This document shows, piece by piece, positions 24,409 through 34,038 of a DNA stretch of 64,000 bases. Both the position numbers and the translations under genes were made by a program. Numbering within the stretch: the stretch's first letter is position 1; every line of letters starts with the position of its first letter. This DNA comes from Chryseobacterium taklimakanense (GTDB lineage: Bacteria > Bacteroidota > Bacteroidia > Flavobacteriales > Weeksellaceae), in contig NZ_LT906465.1 in assembly GCF_900187185.1 (NCBI RefSeq), forward strand, positions 124,001-188,000, given 5' to 3'. Under the pieces are notes generated by a model, which was not told the origin of the DNA, ran no database searches, and saw nothing but the letters and a program-made list of their open reading frames with translations.

Positions 24409-25404
24409 ATGAAGATTCTTGTCATCCAAAAAAAACTGATGGGCGATGTACTCATCTGCTCGGTGGTCTTTGAATTTTTAAAGAAGGAATTTCCGCACGC
24501 AGAGCTCCATTACCTGATCGACGAAAAATATCATCAGGTGGTGGAACATCACCAGTATATTGATAAGTTTTTATTTTTTGGCAAAAGTTTTTCTGATACG
24601 CTTAAAGCTGTAAAGTCTGAAAAATATGATATCATCATTGATACTTATTCCAAGATTGAGACGGCTTTAATTTCATTTTTGTCCGGTGCGAAAAAACGGA
24701 TTTCGTATTATAAATCTTACACAAGATATTTTTATACAAACCCTGTTCACAGAAGGAAAAAAGCGATTTCTGACCTCACGACAACCACGATCGAGCATCG
24801 GTTGCAGTTACTGGAGCCTTTGGGAATTCCTTTTCAAATCGCCAAACCTGAAATTTTACTTACTGATTCAGAAAGAAGGCATGCTGAGGCTATAATTGAA
24901 AAATTTTCACCAAATCCAGGTAAAAAAGTAATGATCAGCACATTTGGGAGCTCTCCGGATAAGACTTATCCATTAGCTTTTATGACGGAAGTGATCGAGG
25001 AAATTGCAAAGGAAGATGTGGTGATATTTTGCAACTATTTGCCGAATCAGAAAACTCAGTTCGATGAATTTTTTGTCACGCTTTCAGTGAATGCACAGTC
25101 TAAAATTTCTAAAGATTTTGACACGAAAAATTTAAGGGAATTTATCGCCGTACTCAGTTATTGTGATGCATTAGTAGGGAATGAAGGCGGATCTACCAAT
25201 ATTTCAAAAGCGTTGGGAGTGCCAACTTTCACGATTTTTTCGCCACAGGTCGCAAAGAAAAGCTGGAACTGGTTTGATGACGGAATAAAAAATGATTCCG
25301 TGCATCTTCACGATTATGTTACGGAAAGCGACAGCTACGATGACTTTAAGCCCGAGTTTTTTAAGGACAAATTACACAACTTTATTGCACAAAATTTACG
25401 ATGA
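24409..25404 (+). CDS. Glycosyltransferase family 9 (heptosyltransferase-like)
   Basis: 331 residues. MKILVIQKKLMGDVLICSVVFEFLKKEFP is the typical GT9 opening, and YPLAFMTEVI and GNEGGSTNISKALGVPTFTIFSP the acceptor/donor site region of ADP-heptose:LPS heptosyltransferases. It probably adds a sugar to lipooligosaccharide core at the cytoplasmic face of the inner membrane. The exact sugar cannot be told. It overlaps the next gene by 4 bp (ATGA), so the two are translationally coupled. Confidence 0.85.
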   Translation: MKILVIQKKLMGDVLICSVVFEFLKKEFPHAELHYLIDEKYHQVVEHHQYIDKFLFFGKSFSDTLKAVKSEKYDIIIDTYSKIETALISFLSGAKKRISYYKSYTRYFYTNPVHRRKKAISDLTTTTIEHRLQLLEPLGIPFQIAKPEILLTDSERRHAEAIIEKFSPNPGKKVMISTFGSSPDKTYPLAFMTEVIEEIAKEDVVIFCNYLPNQKTQFDEFFVTLSVNAQSKISKDFDTKNLREFIAVLSYCDALVGNEGGSTNISKALGVPTFTIFSPQVAKKSWNWFDDGIKNDSVHLHDYVTESDSYDDFKPEFFKDKLHNFIAQNLR

Positions 25405-26495
25405 AAATTGCTTACGATGCCAAACGCTTCTTCCATAATGCTTCCGGATTGGGCAACTATTCGAGGGATTTGGTGCGTATTCTGGCCACAAATTTCACAG
25501 TAAATCAATATTTTCTTTTAAATAAAAACAAATCCGACCGCGGAAAAGAAGTTCAGAAGCTTCCTAATGTGAGTTTTGTTAAAACTTCGTCCGGAAAATT
25601 TGCGCGACAGTTTAAAATGGGGAAGGATGCTCAAAATCTTAATGCTGATATTTTTCATGGACTTTCCGGCGAATTGCCTTTAAAATGGAATGAAAAACCG
25701 ATTAAAAAAATCGTTACGATTCATGACTTAATTTTTAAAAGATTTCCGGATTATTACTCATGGTTCGACAGGAAAATCCACTTCTGGAAATTTAAAAAAG
25801 CAGCTGAAGCTTCCGATTTGGTGATTGCAATATCGGAGCAGACGAAGAACGATATCATTCACTTTCTTAAAGTTCCCGGCAATAAAATCAGAGTGGTTTA
25901 TCAGGGCTGTCATCAGGCTTTTAAAGAATTTATTTTTCCCGAATTTTTAAATCAGACAAAAGAAAAATTCAACCTTCCAGAAAGATTTGTGTTAAATGTT
26001 GGAACTATAGAAAAGAGGAAAAACCTTCTTAATGTCGTGAAAGCATTGGAAGGCACCAATATTCCATTGGTAGTCGTAGGAAAAAAAACGAAATATTTCA
26101 ATAAAATTGAGAAATTCATCAGCAAAAAAAAACTCGAAGTGTTCTTTCTGAAGAATGTTTCAATGGAAGAACTTGCTGCAATTTACAGGCTTGCCGACGT
26201 TCTGGTTTATCCAAGTTTTTTTGAAGGTTTCGGCATTCCTGTCATCGAAGGTCTGTTTTCCGGAACGCCGGTCATTACTTCGAATACGAGCAGCCTTCCG
26301 GAAGCTGGTGGCAACGCAGCACTTTACATTGACCCGAAAAATCCTCTAGATTTACGCTCAAAAATTTTATACCTCTGGGAAAATGAATCCGAACGAAAAC
26401 GCCGGTCTGAGTTGGGTTTTCAATATGCCCAGAAATTTACCGATGAAGTTATCGCAAAAGAGCTGATGAAAGTCTACGAAGAGGTCTTAAAATAA
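25401..26495 (+). CDS. Glycosyltransferase family 4 (GT-B fold)
   Basis: 364 residues. The N-terminal domain has the YDAKRFFHNASGLGNYSR acceptor loop and DIFHGLSGELP, and the C-terminal Rossmann domain has FVLNVGTIEKRKNLLNVVKA, LADVLVYPSFFEGFGIPVIEGLFSGTPVI and SSLPEAGGNAALYIDP, with the E-x7-E-like motif of retaining GT4 enzymes. Envelope polysaccharide or lipooligosaccharide assembly is inferred from the coupled GT9 gene. Confidence 0.87.
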   Translation: MKIAYDAKRFFHNASGLGNYSRDLVRILATNFTVNQYFLLNKNKSDRGKEVQKLPNVSFVKTSSGKFARQFKMGKDAQNLNADIFHGLSGELPLKWNEKPIKKIVTIHDLIFKRFPDYYSWFDRKIHFWKFKKAAEASDLVIAISEQTKNDIIHFLKVPGNKIRVVYQGCHQAFKEFIFPEFLNQTKEKFNLPERFVLNVGTIEKRKNLLNVVKALEGTNIPLVVVGKKTKYFNKIEKFISKKKLEVFFLKNVSMEELAAIYRLADVLVYPSFFEGFGIPVIEGLFSGTPVITSNTSSLPEAGGNAALYIDPKNPLDLRSKILYLWENESERKRRSELGFQYAQKFTDEVIAKELMKVYEEVLK

Positions 26496-26498
26496 AAA

Positions 26499-26522
26499 AA
26501 TCCTGAGCCGGAACTCAGGATT
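26499..26522. terminator. Bidirectional terminator between the GT4 gene and rplT
   Basis: Perfect AATCCTGAG / CTCAGGATT hairpin with a 6-nt loop, A-rich on the left and T-rich on the right, located between convergent genes. Confidence 0.8.
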
Positions 26523-26548
26523 TGATATTGATAACAAAAAATTCTACA

Positions 26549-26893
26549 TTATTTTACTTGATCAACAACTGCTTTGAAAGCCTCAGGGTGATTCATTGCT
26601 AAATCTGCTAAAACCTTTCTGTTCAGTTCGATATTGTTTTTCTTAAGAGCGCCCATAAACTGGGAGTAAGACATTCCGTGCTCTCTTGTACCTGCGTTGA
26701 TACGCGTGATCCAAAGTGCTCTAAAATTTCTTTTCTTCTCTTTTCTGCCGCGGTAAGCATATTGCATTGCTTTTTCTACGGCGTTTTTGGCCACTGTCCA
26801 AACGTTCTTTCTTCTTCCGAAATAACCTTTAGCCAGCTTCATTACTTTTTTTCTGCGAGCTCTTGAAGCTACGGCATTTACTGATCTTGGCAT
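26549..26893 (-). CDS. rplT: 50S ribosomal protein bL20
   Basis: 114 residues, standard length. [30 protein letters not shown] is the diagnostic opening, then [42 protein letters not shown]. It is required for early 50S assembly and binds 23S rRNA. It follows rpmI on the minus strand with a 122-bp gap. Confidence 0.97.
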   Translation of the reverse strand: MPRSVNAVASRARRKKVMKLAKGYFGRRKNVWTVAKNAVEKAMQYAYRGRKEKKRNFRALWITRINAGTREHGMSYSQFMGALKKNNIELNRKVLADLAMNHPEAFKAVVDQVK

Positions 26894-27015
26894 AATTTAA
26901 ATTGTTTTTTTTGAATTGGGCGTTCGCCGCGGCGAATCTTATGGGCACCAGTTCAGGGTTGAAAATTCTGAATTTGTTTTTAATTCTTATAAACCGGATT
27001 ATGGATTTATAAAAA

Positions 27016-27213
27016 CTACTTAATTGCTAATTGGCGAAGAACGCTTTTCTCATCCACAGTAGCAACGTAAGAAGTTTGCGTAAGATTTCTCTTCTGCTTA
27101 GTTTCTTTCTTCGTCAGGATGTGGCTTTTGTAAGCATTTTTTCTTTTAATCTTCCCGGTTCCGGTAAGCTTAAAACGCTTCTTAGCACCTGATTTCGTTT
27201 TTAATTTTGGCAT
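27016..27213 (-). CDS. rpmI: 50S ribosomal protein bL35
   Basis: 65 residues. [36 protein letters not shown] is the bL35 signature. Usually it sits directly after infC. Here infC is 2.3 kb away, with two plus-strand genes in between, and rpmI has its own promoter and hairpin leader. rplT follows. Confidence 0.97.
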   Translation of the reverse strand: MPKLKTKSGAKKRFKLTGTGKIKRKNAYKSHILTKKETKQKRNLTQTSYVATVDEKSVLRQLAIK

Positions 27214-27257
27214 TTTGCTTAATTTATAATACTTGTTATCAATCTAAGTTTTCTACA

Positions 27258-27288
27258 TTGTTGCGGCACGTGATGTTCCATGCAACAA
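27258..27288 (-). promoter_or_regulatory. Hairpin in the rpmI-rplT leader
   Basis: TTGTTGC (27258-27264) and GCAACAA (27282-27288) are perfect inverted arms within the transcribed leader. Leaders of bL20 operons in other bacteria bind bL20 for autoregulation. Whether this hairpin does so is inference. Confidence 0.45.
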
Positions 27289-27297
27289 TTCAGAGTG

Positions 27298-27328
27298 CAA
27301 AAGTACAATAATTTTTTGTTTACTACAA
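27298..27328 (-). promoter_or_regulatory. Promoter of rpmI-rplT
   Basis: On the minus strand: TTG (27326-27328), 20-bp spacer, TACTTTTG (27298-27305). A full Bacteroidota -33/-7 match. The rest of 27329-27613 shows no gene. Confidence 0.75.
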
Positions 27329-27613
27329 GTGTTGTTGTGAGCAGACATTCGAGAAAGTTGTGGTTGTCGGTCATCCCTTCGGCACGCCTTTCCTGCGGAG
27401 TTTGGTTTAAAATGAAATTTTAAATTAATTAAAACTAACTTTTCCACTCCCTCAGTTTCTATTTTCATCTTTTTATCCTGACTCCTTTCACTGTAAGATT
27501 ACTCGCTTGCACCTCACCACCAAACTCATAAAAAAATCATAAATTATACATATTTGCCTAGGATGGTGTTTTTTTTGATACATCTTTGTTCAATCACCAA
27601 AAAAATAAACAAA

Positions 27614-28756
27614 ATGTTAGCAATGAATTTCCGCGGACCCTTTCGCGTCCGCCCAGACCGCAATATGCCGGAACCTCAAATTGAACATCCAGAAGACGCT
27701 ATTGTAAAGGTGCTGAGGTCCTGCATCTGCGGCTCCGATCTGCATCTGTATCACGGCCTTGTGCCCGATACACGTGTAGGAACTACATTTGGTCATGAAT
27801 TTATCGGCGAAGTTGTCGAGATAGGTTCTGGCGTACAGAAACTAAAAGTAGGCGATAAGGTCATGGTATCGTTCAATATATCGTGTGGTAAATGTGCCTT
27901 CTGTAAGCAGGAACTGTATGGTAACTGCCACGAATCTAACGCAATGGCGACGGCCGTAGGAGGTATTTTCGGATATTCTCATACCGCCGGCGGTTTCCAG
28001 GGCGGACAGGCAGAATACGCACGCGTTCCCTACGCAGATGTTGGCCCAACGGTAATTCCTGATTGGATGGATCCTGATGACGCGGTGCTTCTTACCGACG
28101 TAGTTCCCACGGGTTATCAAGCCGCAGAAATGGCGGGGATCCAGAAAGGCGATACCGTTGTTGTTTTCGGTGCCGGACCCATCGGGATCATGGCCGCGAA
28201 ATCTGCCTGGTTGTTCGGTGCCGGACGTGTAATCGTGATCGATCATTTAGAATACAGACTTGATTTTGTAGCCAAATATGCGCAGTGCGAAGCTTATAAT
28301 TTCAAAAGTATTGGAGATCCAGTCGTATTTATAAAAACGCAAACCGATTCTCTGGGAGCCGATGTCTGCATCGATGCAGTGGGGTGTGAGGCCAGAGGAA
28401 ACCGGATGAATACACTTCTAGGTATAAAATTGATGATGCAGGGTGGATCTACAACAGCCCTTCACTGGGCGATTAATTCAGTGAAGAAAGGCGGAATTGT
28501 TTCAGTTGTCGGTGTGTACGGTCCAATCGATGCACTTGTACCGATCGGGAATGTGGTAAACAAGGGGATTACGATCCGGGCGAACCAAGCTGCACCGAAA
28601 CGTCACATCCCGAAATTGATTGAACACGTGAAAAATGGTGTCATTGATCCGAAACAGATTATTACTCACAAGGTTCCGTTGGAAGAAGTCGCGGATGCAT
28701 ATCATATCTTTTCCAAGAAGCTCGATGGTTGTATAAAAACGGTCCTCATTCCTTAA
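27614..28756 (+). CDS. Zinc-dependent alcohol dehydrogenase (MDR family)
   Basis: 380 residues from ATG 27614; the open frame starts 20 codons earlier but lacks family similarity. Catalytic zinc ligands CICGSDLHLYH and GHEFIGEVV, structural zinc loop CGKCAFCKQELYGNC, and NAD(P)-binding GAGPIGIMAAKSAWLFGAGRV. The long insert with CIDAVGCEARG resembles the glutathione-independent formaldehyde dehydrogenase-like subgroup. It should oxidise an alcohol or aldehyde adduct; substrate unknown. It sits, with the following gene, between infC and rpmI in the opposite direction. Confidence 0.88.
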   Translation: MLAMNFRGPFRVRPDRNMPEPQIEHPEDAIVKVLRSCICGSDLHLYHGLVPDTRVGTTFGHEFIGEVVEIGSGVQKLKVGDKVMVSFNISCGKCAFCKQELYGNCHESNAMATAVGGIFGYSHTAGGFQGGQAEYARVPYADVGPTVIPDWMDPDDAVLLTDVVPTGYQAAEMAGIQKGDTVVVFGAGPIGIMAAKSAWLFGAGRVIVIDHLEYRLDFVAKYAQCEAYNFKSIGDPVVFIKTQTDSLGADVCIDAVGCEARGNRMNTLLGIKLMMQGGSTTALHWAINSVKKGGIVSVVGVYGPIDALVPIGNVVNKGITIRANQAAPKRHIPKLIEHVKNGVIDPKQIITHKVPLEEVADAYHIFSKKLDGCIKTVLIP

Positions 28757-28793
28757 ATAGCTTCATAGTTTTTTAACTTAAAAATATTAACAC

Positions 28794-29327
28794 ATGCTTA
28801 CAGACGAAACAAAACCCTCTGATTTTAAAAAAAGTGAAAATTCAGATTATAGCCATATTAAAGGCTGGGGAATAGACGCTGATCCGGAAAATGATCCGAC
28901 ATATCCAATAAAAAAACGTACCAATGCAGAACATGAAGGTTATTCCTGGGAGAGACCTGCGCAGCAGCCTGAAACTGTAGAGATTTTAAAATCTGTGGAA
29001 CGTCCTAATCTCACGGCGGTTTTTGGAACCGCATCACCACCCGAGGGGATCAACGGAAAAATTCGTGAGCTAGCCTTTAAATACAGCGAATCAAGTTACG
29101 GCCGATGGCTGCCGCTAATGCTTGCTGACCGTATTGGTGTGGTGGAAGGAATCGTGGATGACCTAAAGAAAGGACATGTTCCGAACGTTTTTGCCGAACT
29201 GGGTTGGCCCGCAGAATGGAAGCACAACAAAAAAGGTTTCCTGTTAAAAATGGCTTTGATCGGTGCAGGTACCGCTGTAGCCGTTTCTTTACTCACTTCG
29301 AAAAAGAAGACTGAAGATGAAGATTAA
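28794..29327 (+). CDS. Conserved protein with C-terminal membrane helix
   Basis: 177 residues. The N-terminal half is polar (HIKGWGIDADPENDPTYPIKKR, then WERPAQQPETVEILKSVERPNLTAVFG). The C-terminal half is helical (YGRWLPLMLADRIGVVEGIVDDLKKGHVPNVFAELGW) and ends in one hydrophobic helix (ALIGAGTAVAVSLL). I do not know a function. Similar proteins appear beside this type of zinc dehydrogenase in Bacteroidota, and the 37-bp gap suggests an operon. Possibly stress-related, by context only. Confidence 0.6.
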   Translation: MLTDETKPSDFKKSENSDYSHIKGWGIDADPENDPTYPIKKRTNAEHEGYSWERPAQQPETVEILKSVERPNLTAVFGTASPPEGINGKIRELAFKYSESSYGRWLPLMLADRIGVVEGIVDDLKKGHVPNVFAELGWPAEWKHNKKGFLLKMALIGAGTAVAVSLLTSKKKTEDED

Positions 29328-29354
29328 AGTTCTTCATAATTTTTTTAAAACTAA

Positions 29355-29383
29355 AAGAGACTGTGGAAAGTCTCTTTTTTTTA
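29355..29383 (+). terminator. Terminator of the dehydrogenase operon
   Basis: AGAGACT and AGTCTCT arms with a short loop and an eight-T tail. Confidence 0.8.
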
Positions 29384-29440
29384 TGCCTAGTCATAGTTTC
29401 AAACCTTGACAAGGCTTTGTGCGTCAAGAATTCAAATATA

Positions 29441-29470
29441 AAAAAGAGACTCCTTTCGAAATCTCTTTTG
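29441..29470 (-). terminator. Terminator of infC (minus strand)
   Basis: Read on the minus strand: AAAAGAGA, loop, TCTCTTTTT. It follows the infC stop by about 70 bp. Confidence 0.6.
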
Positions 29471-29500
29471 GTGGTATTCTTACAACAAACAATCGCTAAA

Positions 29501-29527
29501 TTGCTACATTGCTACATTGCTACATTG
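29501..29527. repeat. Three tandem copies of TTGCTACA
   Basis: Three exact 8-bp units plus a partial fourth, between the infC stop and its terminator. The rest of 29384-29539 shows nothing else. Confidence 0.8.
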
Positions 29528-29539
29528 TTTCATTTAATA

Positions 29540-30100
29540 CTATTTCGCCGGCTTTTTCGGGCTCATCATCATGATCATTCTTTTCCCTTCAAGCTTTGGC
29601 AGTTGGTCTACTTTACCAACATGTTCCAAGTCCTGCGCGAGTTTTAGCAAAAGAATCTCTCCCTGGTCTTTGAAGATGATGGAACGCCCTTTGAAAAATA
29701 CGTACGTTTTCAGTTTGGAACCTTCTTCCAGGAACTTTTCAGCGTGCTTCTTTTTGAATTCGTAATCGTGGTCATCGGTTTGCGGCCCGAAACGAATTTC
29801 CTTTACCACCACTTTTACCTGCTTGGCTTTTAGTTCCTTTTGCTTTTTCTTCTGCTCGTAAAGGAATTTTTTGTAATCCAGTACCCGTGCAATATAAGGT
29901 TCGGCCTTGTCTGAAATTACAACAAGGTCAAGCTCCTGAGCTTTTGCAATTTCCTGAGCTTTCGCAAGCGGATATACTCCCGGTTCTACATTATCGCCCA
30001 CTAAACGGACTTCTTTTGCCCGAATTTTCTCATTAATCTGATGTGCGTCCTCCTTCTGGATGGGACGTCTTGGGCCTCGGCTGTTAAATCTCTGTGCTAT
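29540..30100 (-). CDS. infC: Translation initiation factor IF-3, probable ATA start
   Basis: 186 residues if started at ATA (30098-30100). IF3 N-domain begins [23 protein letters not shown] and the C-domain has [32 protein letters not shown]. The conserved N-terminal segment (INEKIRA) lies upstream of the only GTG (30001), so that GTG cannot be the real start. Upstream of ATA the frame soon stops (TAA), leaving ATA (or an internal ATT) as initiator. Rare start codons on infC are a known autoregulatory device, because IF-3 itself rejects them. It follows thrS, as usual, but rpmI-rplT have been separated from it. Confidence 0.88.
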   Translation of the reverse strand: MAQRFNSRGPRRPIQKEDAHQINEKIRAKEVRLVGDNVEPGVYPLAKAQEIAKAQELDLVVISDKAEPYIARVLDYKKFLYEQKKKQKELKAKQVKVVVKEIRFGPQTDDHDYEFKKKHAEKFLEEGSKLKTYVFFKGRSIIFKDQGEILLLKLAQDLEHVGKVDQLPKLEGKRMIMMMSPKKPAK

Positions 30101-30236
30101 TGTATTAAAATTTTAAGTTATATTCTTTTATCGTTTCTAGTTTCAAGCTGATGAAAATCTTTTAATTTTCATTTTTTGCACTTCTAAAGTAGCATTTAAT
30201 GAAACTTCAATCTTATGTGACTTTTGTGGTTCAAAC

Positions 30237-32174
30237 TTATTCTCCGAAAGCTGCATTAAATTCTGCCGCTTTCTTGAAGTAGGCAATGAAATCTTCAATG
30301 CTCATCGTTCCTAAATCACCTTCACCACGCCTTCTTACGGAAACTGTTCCTGCGTTTTCTTCATTTTCACCCACGATCAGCATAAAAGGATACTTTTTAA
30401 TTTCCGCATCTCTGATTTTCTTGCCGGTTTTTTCGTTCCGGTAGTCAATCAGGCCGCTAATATCGTGATTTTCCAACAATTGTGAAACTTTTTTTGCGTA
30501 ATCGGCATATTTTTCTGAAATCGGGAGGATGATAAACTGATCCGGAGCCAGCCAAAGCGGAAAATCGCCGGCAGTATTCTCCAATAATATCGCGATGAAC
30601 CGCTCCATGGAACCAAATGGCGCTCTGTGAATCATCACCGGTCTGTGCTTTTCGCCGTCGCTGCCTATATACGTAAGGTCGAATCTTTCCGGTAGATTAT
30701 AATCCACCTGAATAGTACCCAACTGCCATTTTCTGCCCAAAGCATCCTTCACCATAAAATCCAGTTTGGGGCCGTAAAAAGCGGCTTCACCATATTCCAC
30801 AACGGTTTTCAAACCCTTGTTGGCAGCAGCCTGTATGATCGCGTTTTCGGCTTTTTCCCAATTCTCTTCGGAACCGATGTATTTTTCGCGGTTTTCTTTA
30901 TCACGTAGGGAAACTTGCGCCACGAAATCCTCAAATCCTAAATTCTTGAAAACATACATCACCAAATCGATCACACCTTCAAATTCTTTCATCAACTGAT
31001 CCGGTGTACAGAAGAGGTGCGCGTCGTCCTGCGTAAACCCGCGAACTCTGGTAAGCCCGTGCAATTCGCCTGACTGCTCGTATCTGTAAACCGTACCGAA
31101 TTCTGCAAAACGCTTCGGCAAATCGCGGTACGACCATTGTCCAACTTTGTAAATCTCGCAGTGGTGCGGGCAGTTCATCGGCTTCAGCATGAATTCTTCG
31201 CCCTCGTTTGGCGTTTTTATCGGCTGGAAACTGTCGGCACCATATTTATCCCAGTGTCCGGAAGTTACGTAAAGTTCCTTTCCGCCAATGTGTGGCGACA
31301 TGACGAACTCGTAACCTGCTTTTTTCTGGGCTTCAGAAAGGAAATTTTCCAGTTTTTTTCTCAGTGCCGTTCCTTTTGGCAACCAAAGCGGCAAACCTGC
31401 GCCTACTTTTTCAGAAAAAGCAAAAATCCCGAGTTCCTTTCCGAGTTTTCTGTGGTCGCGGCGTTTGGCTTCTTCAAGCCTTTCAAGATATTCGGTTAGA
31501 TCTTTCTGTTTGGGGAAAGAAATTCCGTAAACCCTGGTCAACTGTGGATTTTTTTCATCGCCTCGCCAGTATGCGCCGGCGGCGTTCAACACTTTTACGG
31601 CTTTTACAATTCCTGTTGAAGGAATGTGACCGCCGCGACACAAATCTGTAAAATTATCGTGGCTGCAGAATGTAATTTCGCCGTCTTCAAGATTAGAAAT
31701 CAGTTCTGTTTTATAAGGATTGTCTGCGTATTCTTTCAAAGCGTCGGCTTTGGAAACGGCGTACAGATTGAAAGTGGAATCTTTTTTGGCGTTTTCGAGC
31801 ATTTTCTTCTCGATTTTTTCAAAATCTTTTTCGCCCAGAACTTCATCACCAAAATCAACATCGTAATAAAATCCGTTTTCGATGGCAGGACCGATCGTCA
31901 GTTTTGCATTCGGATAAAAATCAAGAATTGCCTGCGCCAAAAGGTGGGCTGAGGAGTGCCAAAATGCTTTTTTACCCATATCATCATTCCAGGTGAGAAG
32001 CTGCACTGTAGAATCTTCTGTAACCGGCGTGGTAATTTCTACCTGTTTTCCGTTTACGATTGCAGAAATGGTGTTTCTTGCCAGTCCGTCGCTGATGGAT
32101 TTGGCCACATCCATTGGAGTCACTGCACCTTCAAATTCTCTGATGCTTCCGTCTGGAAGAGTGATTTTTAACAT
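30237..32174 (-). CDS. thrS: Threonyl-tRNA synthetase
   Basis: 645 residues, typical. TGS domain at the N-terminus ([19 protein letters not shown]), editing domain with [10 protein letters not shown] and the zinc-site pair [10 protein letters not shown], class II core with [45 protein letters not shown] and [15 protein letters not shown], and anticodon-binding domain from about 540. It charges tRNA-Thr. The first gene of a minus-strand thrS-infC pair. Confidence 0.97.
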   Translation of the reverse strand: MLKITLPDGSIREFEGAVTPMDVAKSISDGLARNTISAIVNGKQVEITTPVTEDSTVQLLTWNDDMGKKAFWHSSAHLLAQAILDFYPNAKLTIGPAIENGFYYDVDFGDEVLGEKDFEKIEKKMLENAKKDSTFNLYAVSKADALKEYADNPYKTELISNLEDGEITFCSHDNFTDLCRGGHIPSTGIVKAVKVLNAAGAYWRGDEKNPQLTRVYGISFPKQKDLTEYLERLEEAKRRDHRKLGKELGIFAFSEKVGAGLPLWLPKGTALRKKLENFLSEAQKKAGYEFVMSPHIGGKELYVTSGHWDKYGADSFQPIKTPNEGEEFMLKPMNCPHHCEIYKVGQWSYRDLPKRFAEFGTVYRYEQSGELHGLTRVRGFTQDDAHLFCTPDQLMKEFEGVIDLVMYVFKNLGFEDFVAQVSLRDKENREKYIGSEENWEKAENAIIQAAANKGLKTVVEYGEAAFYGPKLDFMVKDALGRKWQLGTIQVDYNLPERFDLTYIGSDGEKHRPVMIHRAPFGSMERFIAILLENTAGDFPLWLAPDQFIILPISEKYADYAKKVSQLLENHDISGLIDYRNEKTGKKIRDAEIKKYPFMLIVGENEENAGTVSVRRRGEGDLGTMSIEDFIAYFKKAAEFNAAFGE

Positions 32175-32201
32175 AGGTCTTCTTCAAAAATTTATTAGGT
32201 G

Positions 32202-32209
32202 CAAAAATA
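32202..32209 (-). promoter_or_regulatory. -7 box of thrS
   Basis: TATTTTTG on the minus strand, 27 bp before the start codon; no clear -33 TTG. Confidence 0.5.
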
Positions 32210-32244
32210 AGGAATTTTTTGTTTCGCGAATATGGCAGGTCGGT

Positions 32245-34005
32245 CTATTTAATTAAAAGAACAGCATCACTGAAGAAATACTGATCATTTTTGAGTTTTT
32301 CTTTTGTAAGGCTTCCAAAAAGAATTTTTACCCGATATTTTCCTAAGGTGAACTCTGTGGAAATATCATCAACCAGGATTCGCTCTATTTGTGGCTGATA
32401 TTCTGAAAGTTTCCTTTGGATGAAAGGCAGAAGATCAACGGACTGATCTTCATTTAATTTAACCAAAAGCTGCGGTTTGCTGTTTCGGAGGTTATTCCGT
32501 ACCGTAATTTTGTCTCTGCCGATATTTATTCCTTTTTGCTCATAGTCCTGTACTCTTGCCATATACCTGTAACCATCGATTTTCACTAAAGAATTTAATG
32601 TATAAATTTCAACACGTTTTACTGCGGAAGGTTCAGCGGTTTTATATTTGAAAAATCCCAGAATGCTGTAATGAATATCGCGGTAGCCGGTTTTTTCTGT
32701 TTTTTTTAACCTGCTGACCTGCTCATTGCCGAGAAGCGAATAAATATAGTCCTCTTCGAACCTTTTGTAGAGATAATCCATTTTGTTGGCAACTTCATCA
32801 GCGACGGTATTTTTAATTTTTTTGTTGAAATCAATTTTTCCGTTTGCGAGTAAATTATTCGTAACTAAAACTTTTTCAAGTTCGTTTTTCTGGCTTCTCT
32901 TTGCAACGGAAAATGCATTGAAATAAGGAAAAATGAGCGCGAACAATCCGAATGCAAAAAGCGAAACCGGAACGAATTTAATGGTTGGTTTTTTAATGAA
33001 AATAAAATATAAAACCACTGCCGTGAGCCAAGCCGCAAGCAAAAGCACGTAATACCTAGCTTCGGTGTAACCGTATTCTAAAATTCTGGTAAAAATCGCC
33101 GTGAAAAGCATCACCAAAAGCGGTACCAGCGAGTAATAAAATACTTTGCTGAATACTTTTACCCAAGATTTCGTAGAATCTTCTTTCAACGGATGAACGA
33201 GCAATAATGCTAAAATCCCGACAACTGAATAGGCCAGTATAAGGTACGAAACCCAGCCGCGCGGTAATTCCCAATGGATTAAAATTTTACCGAAATAGAA
33301 ATACAAAATCACCACATAAATCAGCAGCAGCGGAATGAGTACAAATTGAGTGAAAAATTTCAGGATTTGCGGATAACTGCTGTCGCTTTCAAGCTGTGAC
33401 AGGCCTTTGTCATTAAACAACAGAAAAATAAAACAGCTTCCTAAAATGGCCAGAAACAGAAATGTTTTCGGGTATAAATCTTCATTGAAATTTAGATCAA
33501 AAAGATTGTCAACAGCTAAAATTGCGAGCATCACGCCGCCAACCAAGACACCTGTAAATACCGCAGTCAGGAAAATATTGATGAATAAGTTCTTGTTGTA
33601 TTGCCAGAATTTCAGTTCACGTTTCTCACCAAAAAATGGAATGAAAGAAACCAACAGATGCGACAGTATATAACTCGGAATCAGTACGAAAGCGTATGCT
33701 TCAGTGAAATCCCGTTGAGAATTGGGCAGTACATAAAAGAAGACCGCCAAAATTCCCAAAGCAAGAATTTGCATCAAGAATTCTTTACCGATGCGCTGCG
33801 AAAGCATTTTTACGGCAAACATCAGCGAAATCCCCAGGCAGGCGGTCATTACCAATTTTGTTACCACAAACTGATTTTGCTGAGTGTCCAGCTCAATCGC
33901 GACAACCGAAGAAATCGCGGCAATCAGTGCCATGGTCAAAACCATGGGGTAGCGAAGGATGATGTCGTCCGCTTTTCCCCAGATCTGTTTGAATTTTTCT
34001 TTCAT
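32245..34005 (-). CDS. DUF4153 multi-pass membrane protein
   Basis: 586 residues with about 10-12 hydrophobic helices in the first ~370 residues (VLTMALIAAISSVVAI, FMQILALGILAVFFYVLP-like stretches, VLVGGVMLAILAVDNLFDL) followed by a soluble C-terminal part (YRDIHYSILGFFKY, VEIYTLNSLVKIDGYRYMARVQDYEQKG). This matches DUF4153 proteins of Bacteroidota, whose function is unknown. It lies upstream of thrS on the same strand, with 70 bp between, and behind a BlaI-type regulator. Confidence 0.8.
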   Translation of the reverse strand: MKEKFKQIWGKADDIILRYPMVLTMALIAAISSVVAIELDTQQNQFVVTKLVMTACLGISLMFAVKMLSQRIGKEFLMQILALGILAVFFYVLPNSQRDFTEAYAFVLIPSYILSHLLVSFIPFFGEKRELKFWQYNKNLFINIFLTAVFTGVLVGGVMLAILAVDNLFDLNFNEDLYPKTFLFLAILGSCFIFLLFNDKGLSQLESDSSYPQILKFFTQFVLIPLLLIYVVILYFYFGKILIHWELPRGWVSYLILAYSVVGILALLLVHPLKEDSTKSWVKVFSKVFYYSLVPLLVMLFTAIFTRILEYGYTEARYYVLLLAAWLTAVVLYFIFIKKPTIKFVPVSLFAFGLFALIFPYFNAFSVAKRSQKNELEKVLVTNNLLANGKIDFNKKIKNTVADEVANKMDYLYKRFEEDYIYSLLGNEQVSRLKKTEKTGYRDIHYSILGFFKYKTAEPSAVKRVEIYTLNSLVKIDGYRYMARVQDYEQKGINIGRDKITVRNNLRNSKPQLLVKLNEDQSVDLLPFIQRKLSEYQPQIERILVDDISTEFTLGKYRVKILFGSLTKEKLKNDQYFFSDAVLLIK

Positions 34006-34038
34006 CGTGAGTTTTTTGGTTAGATCTTTAAAATCAGA

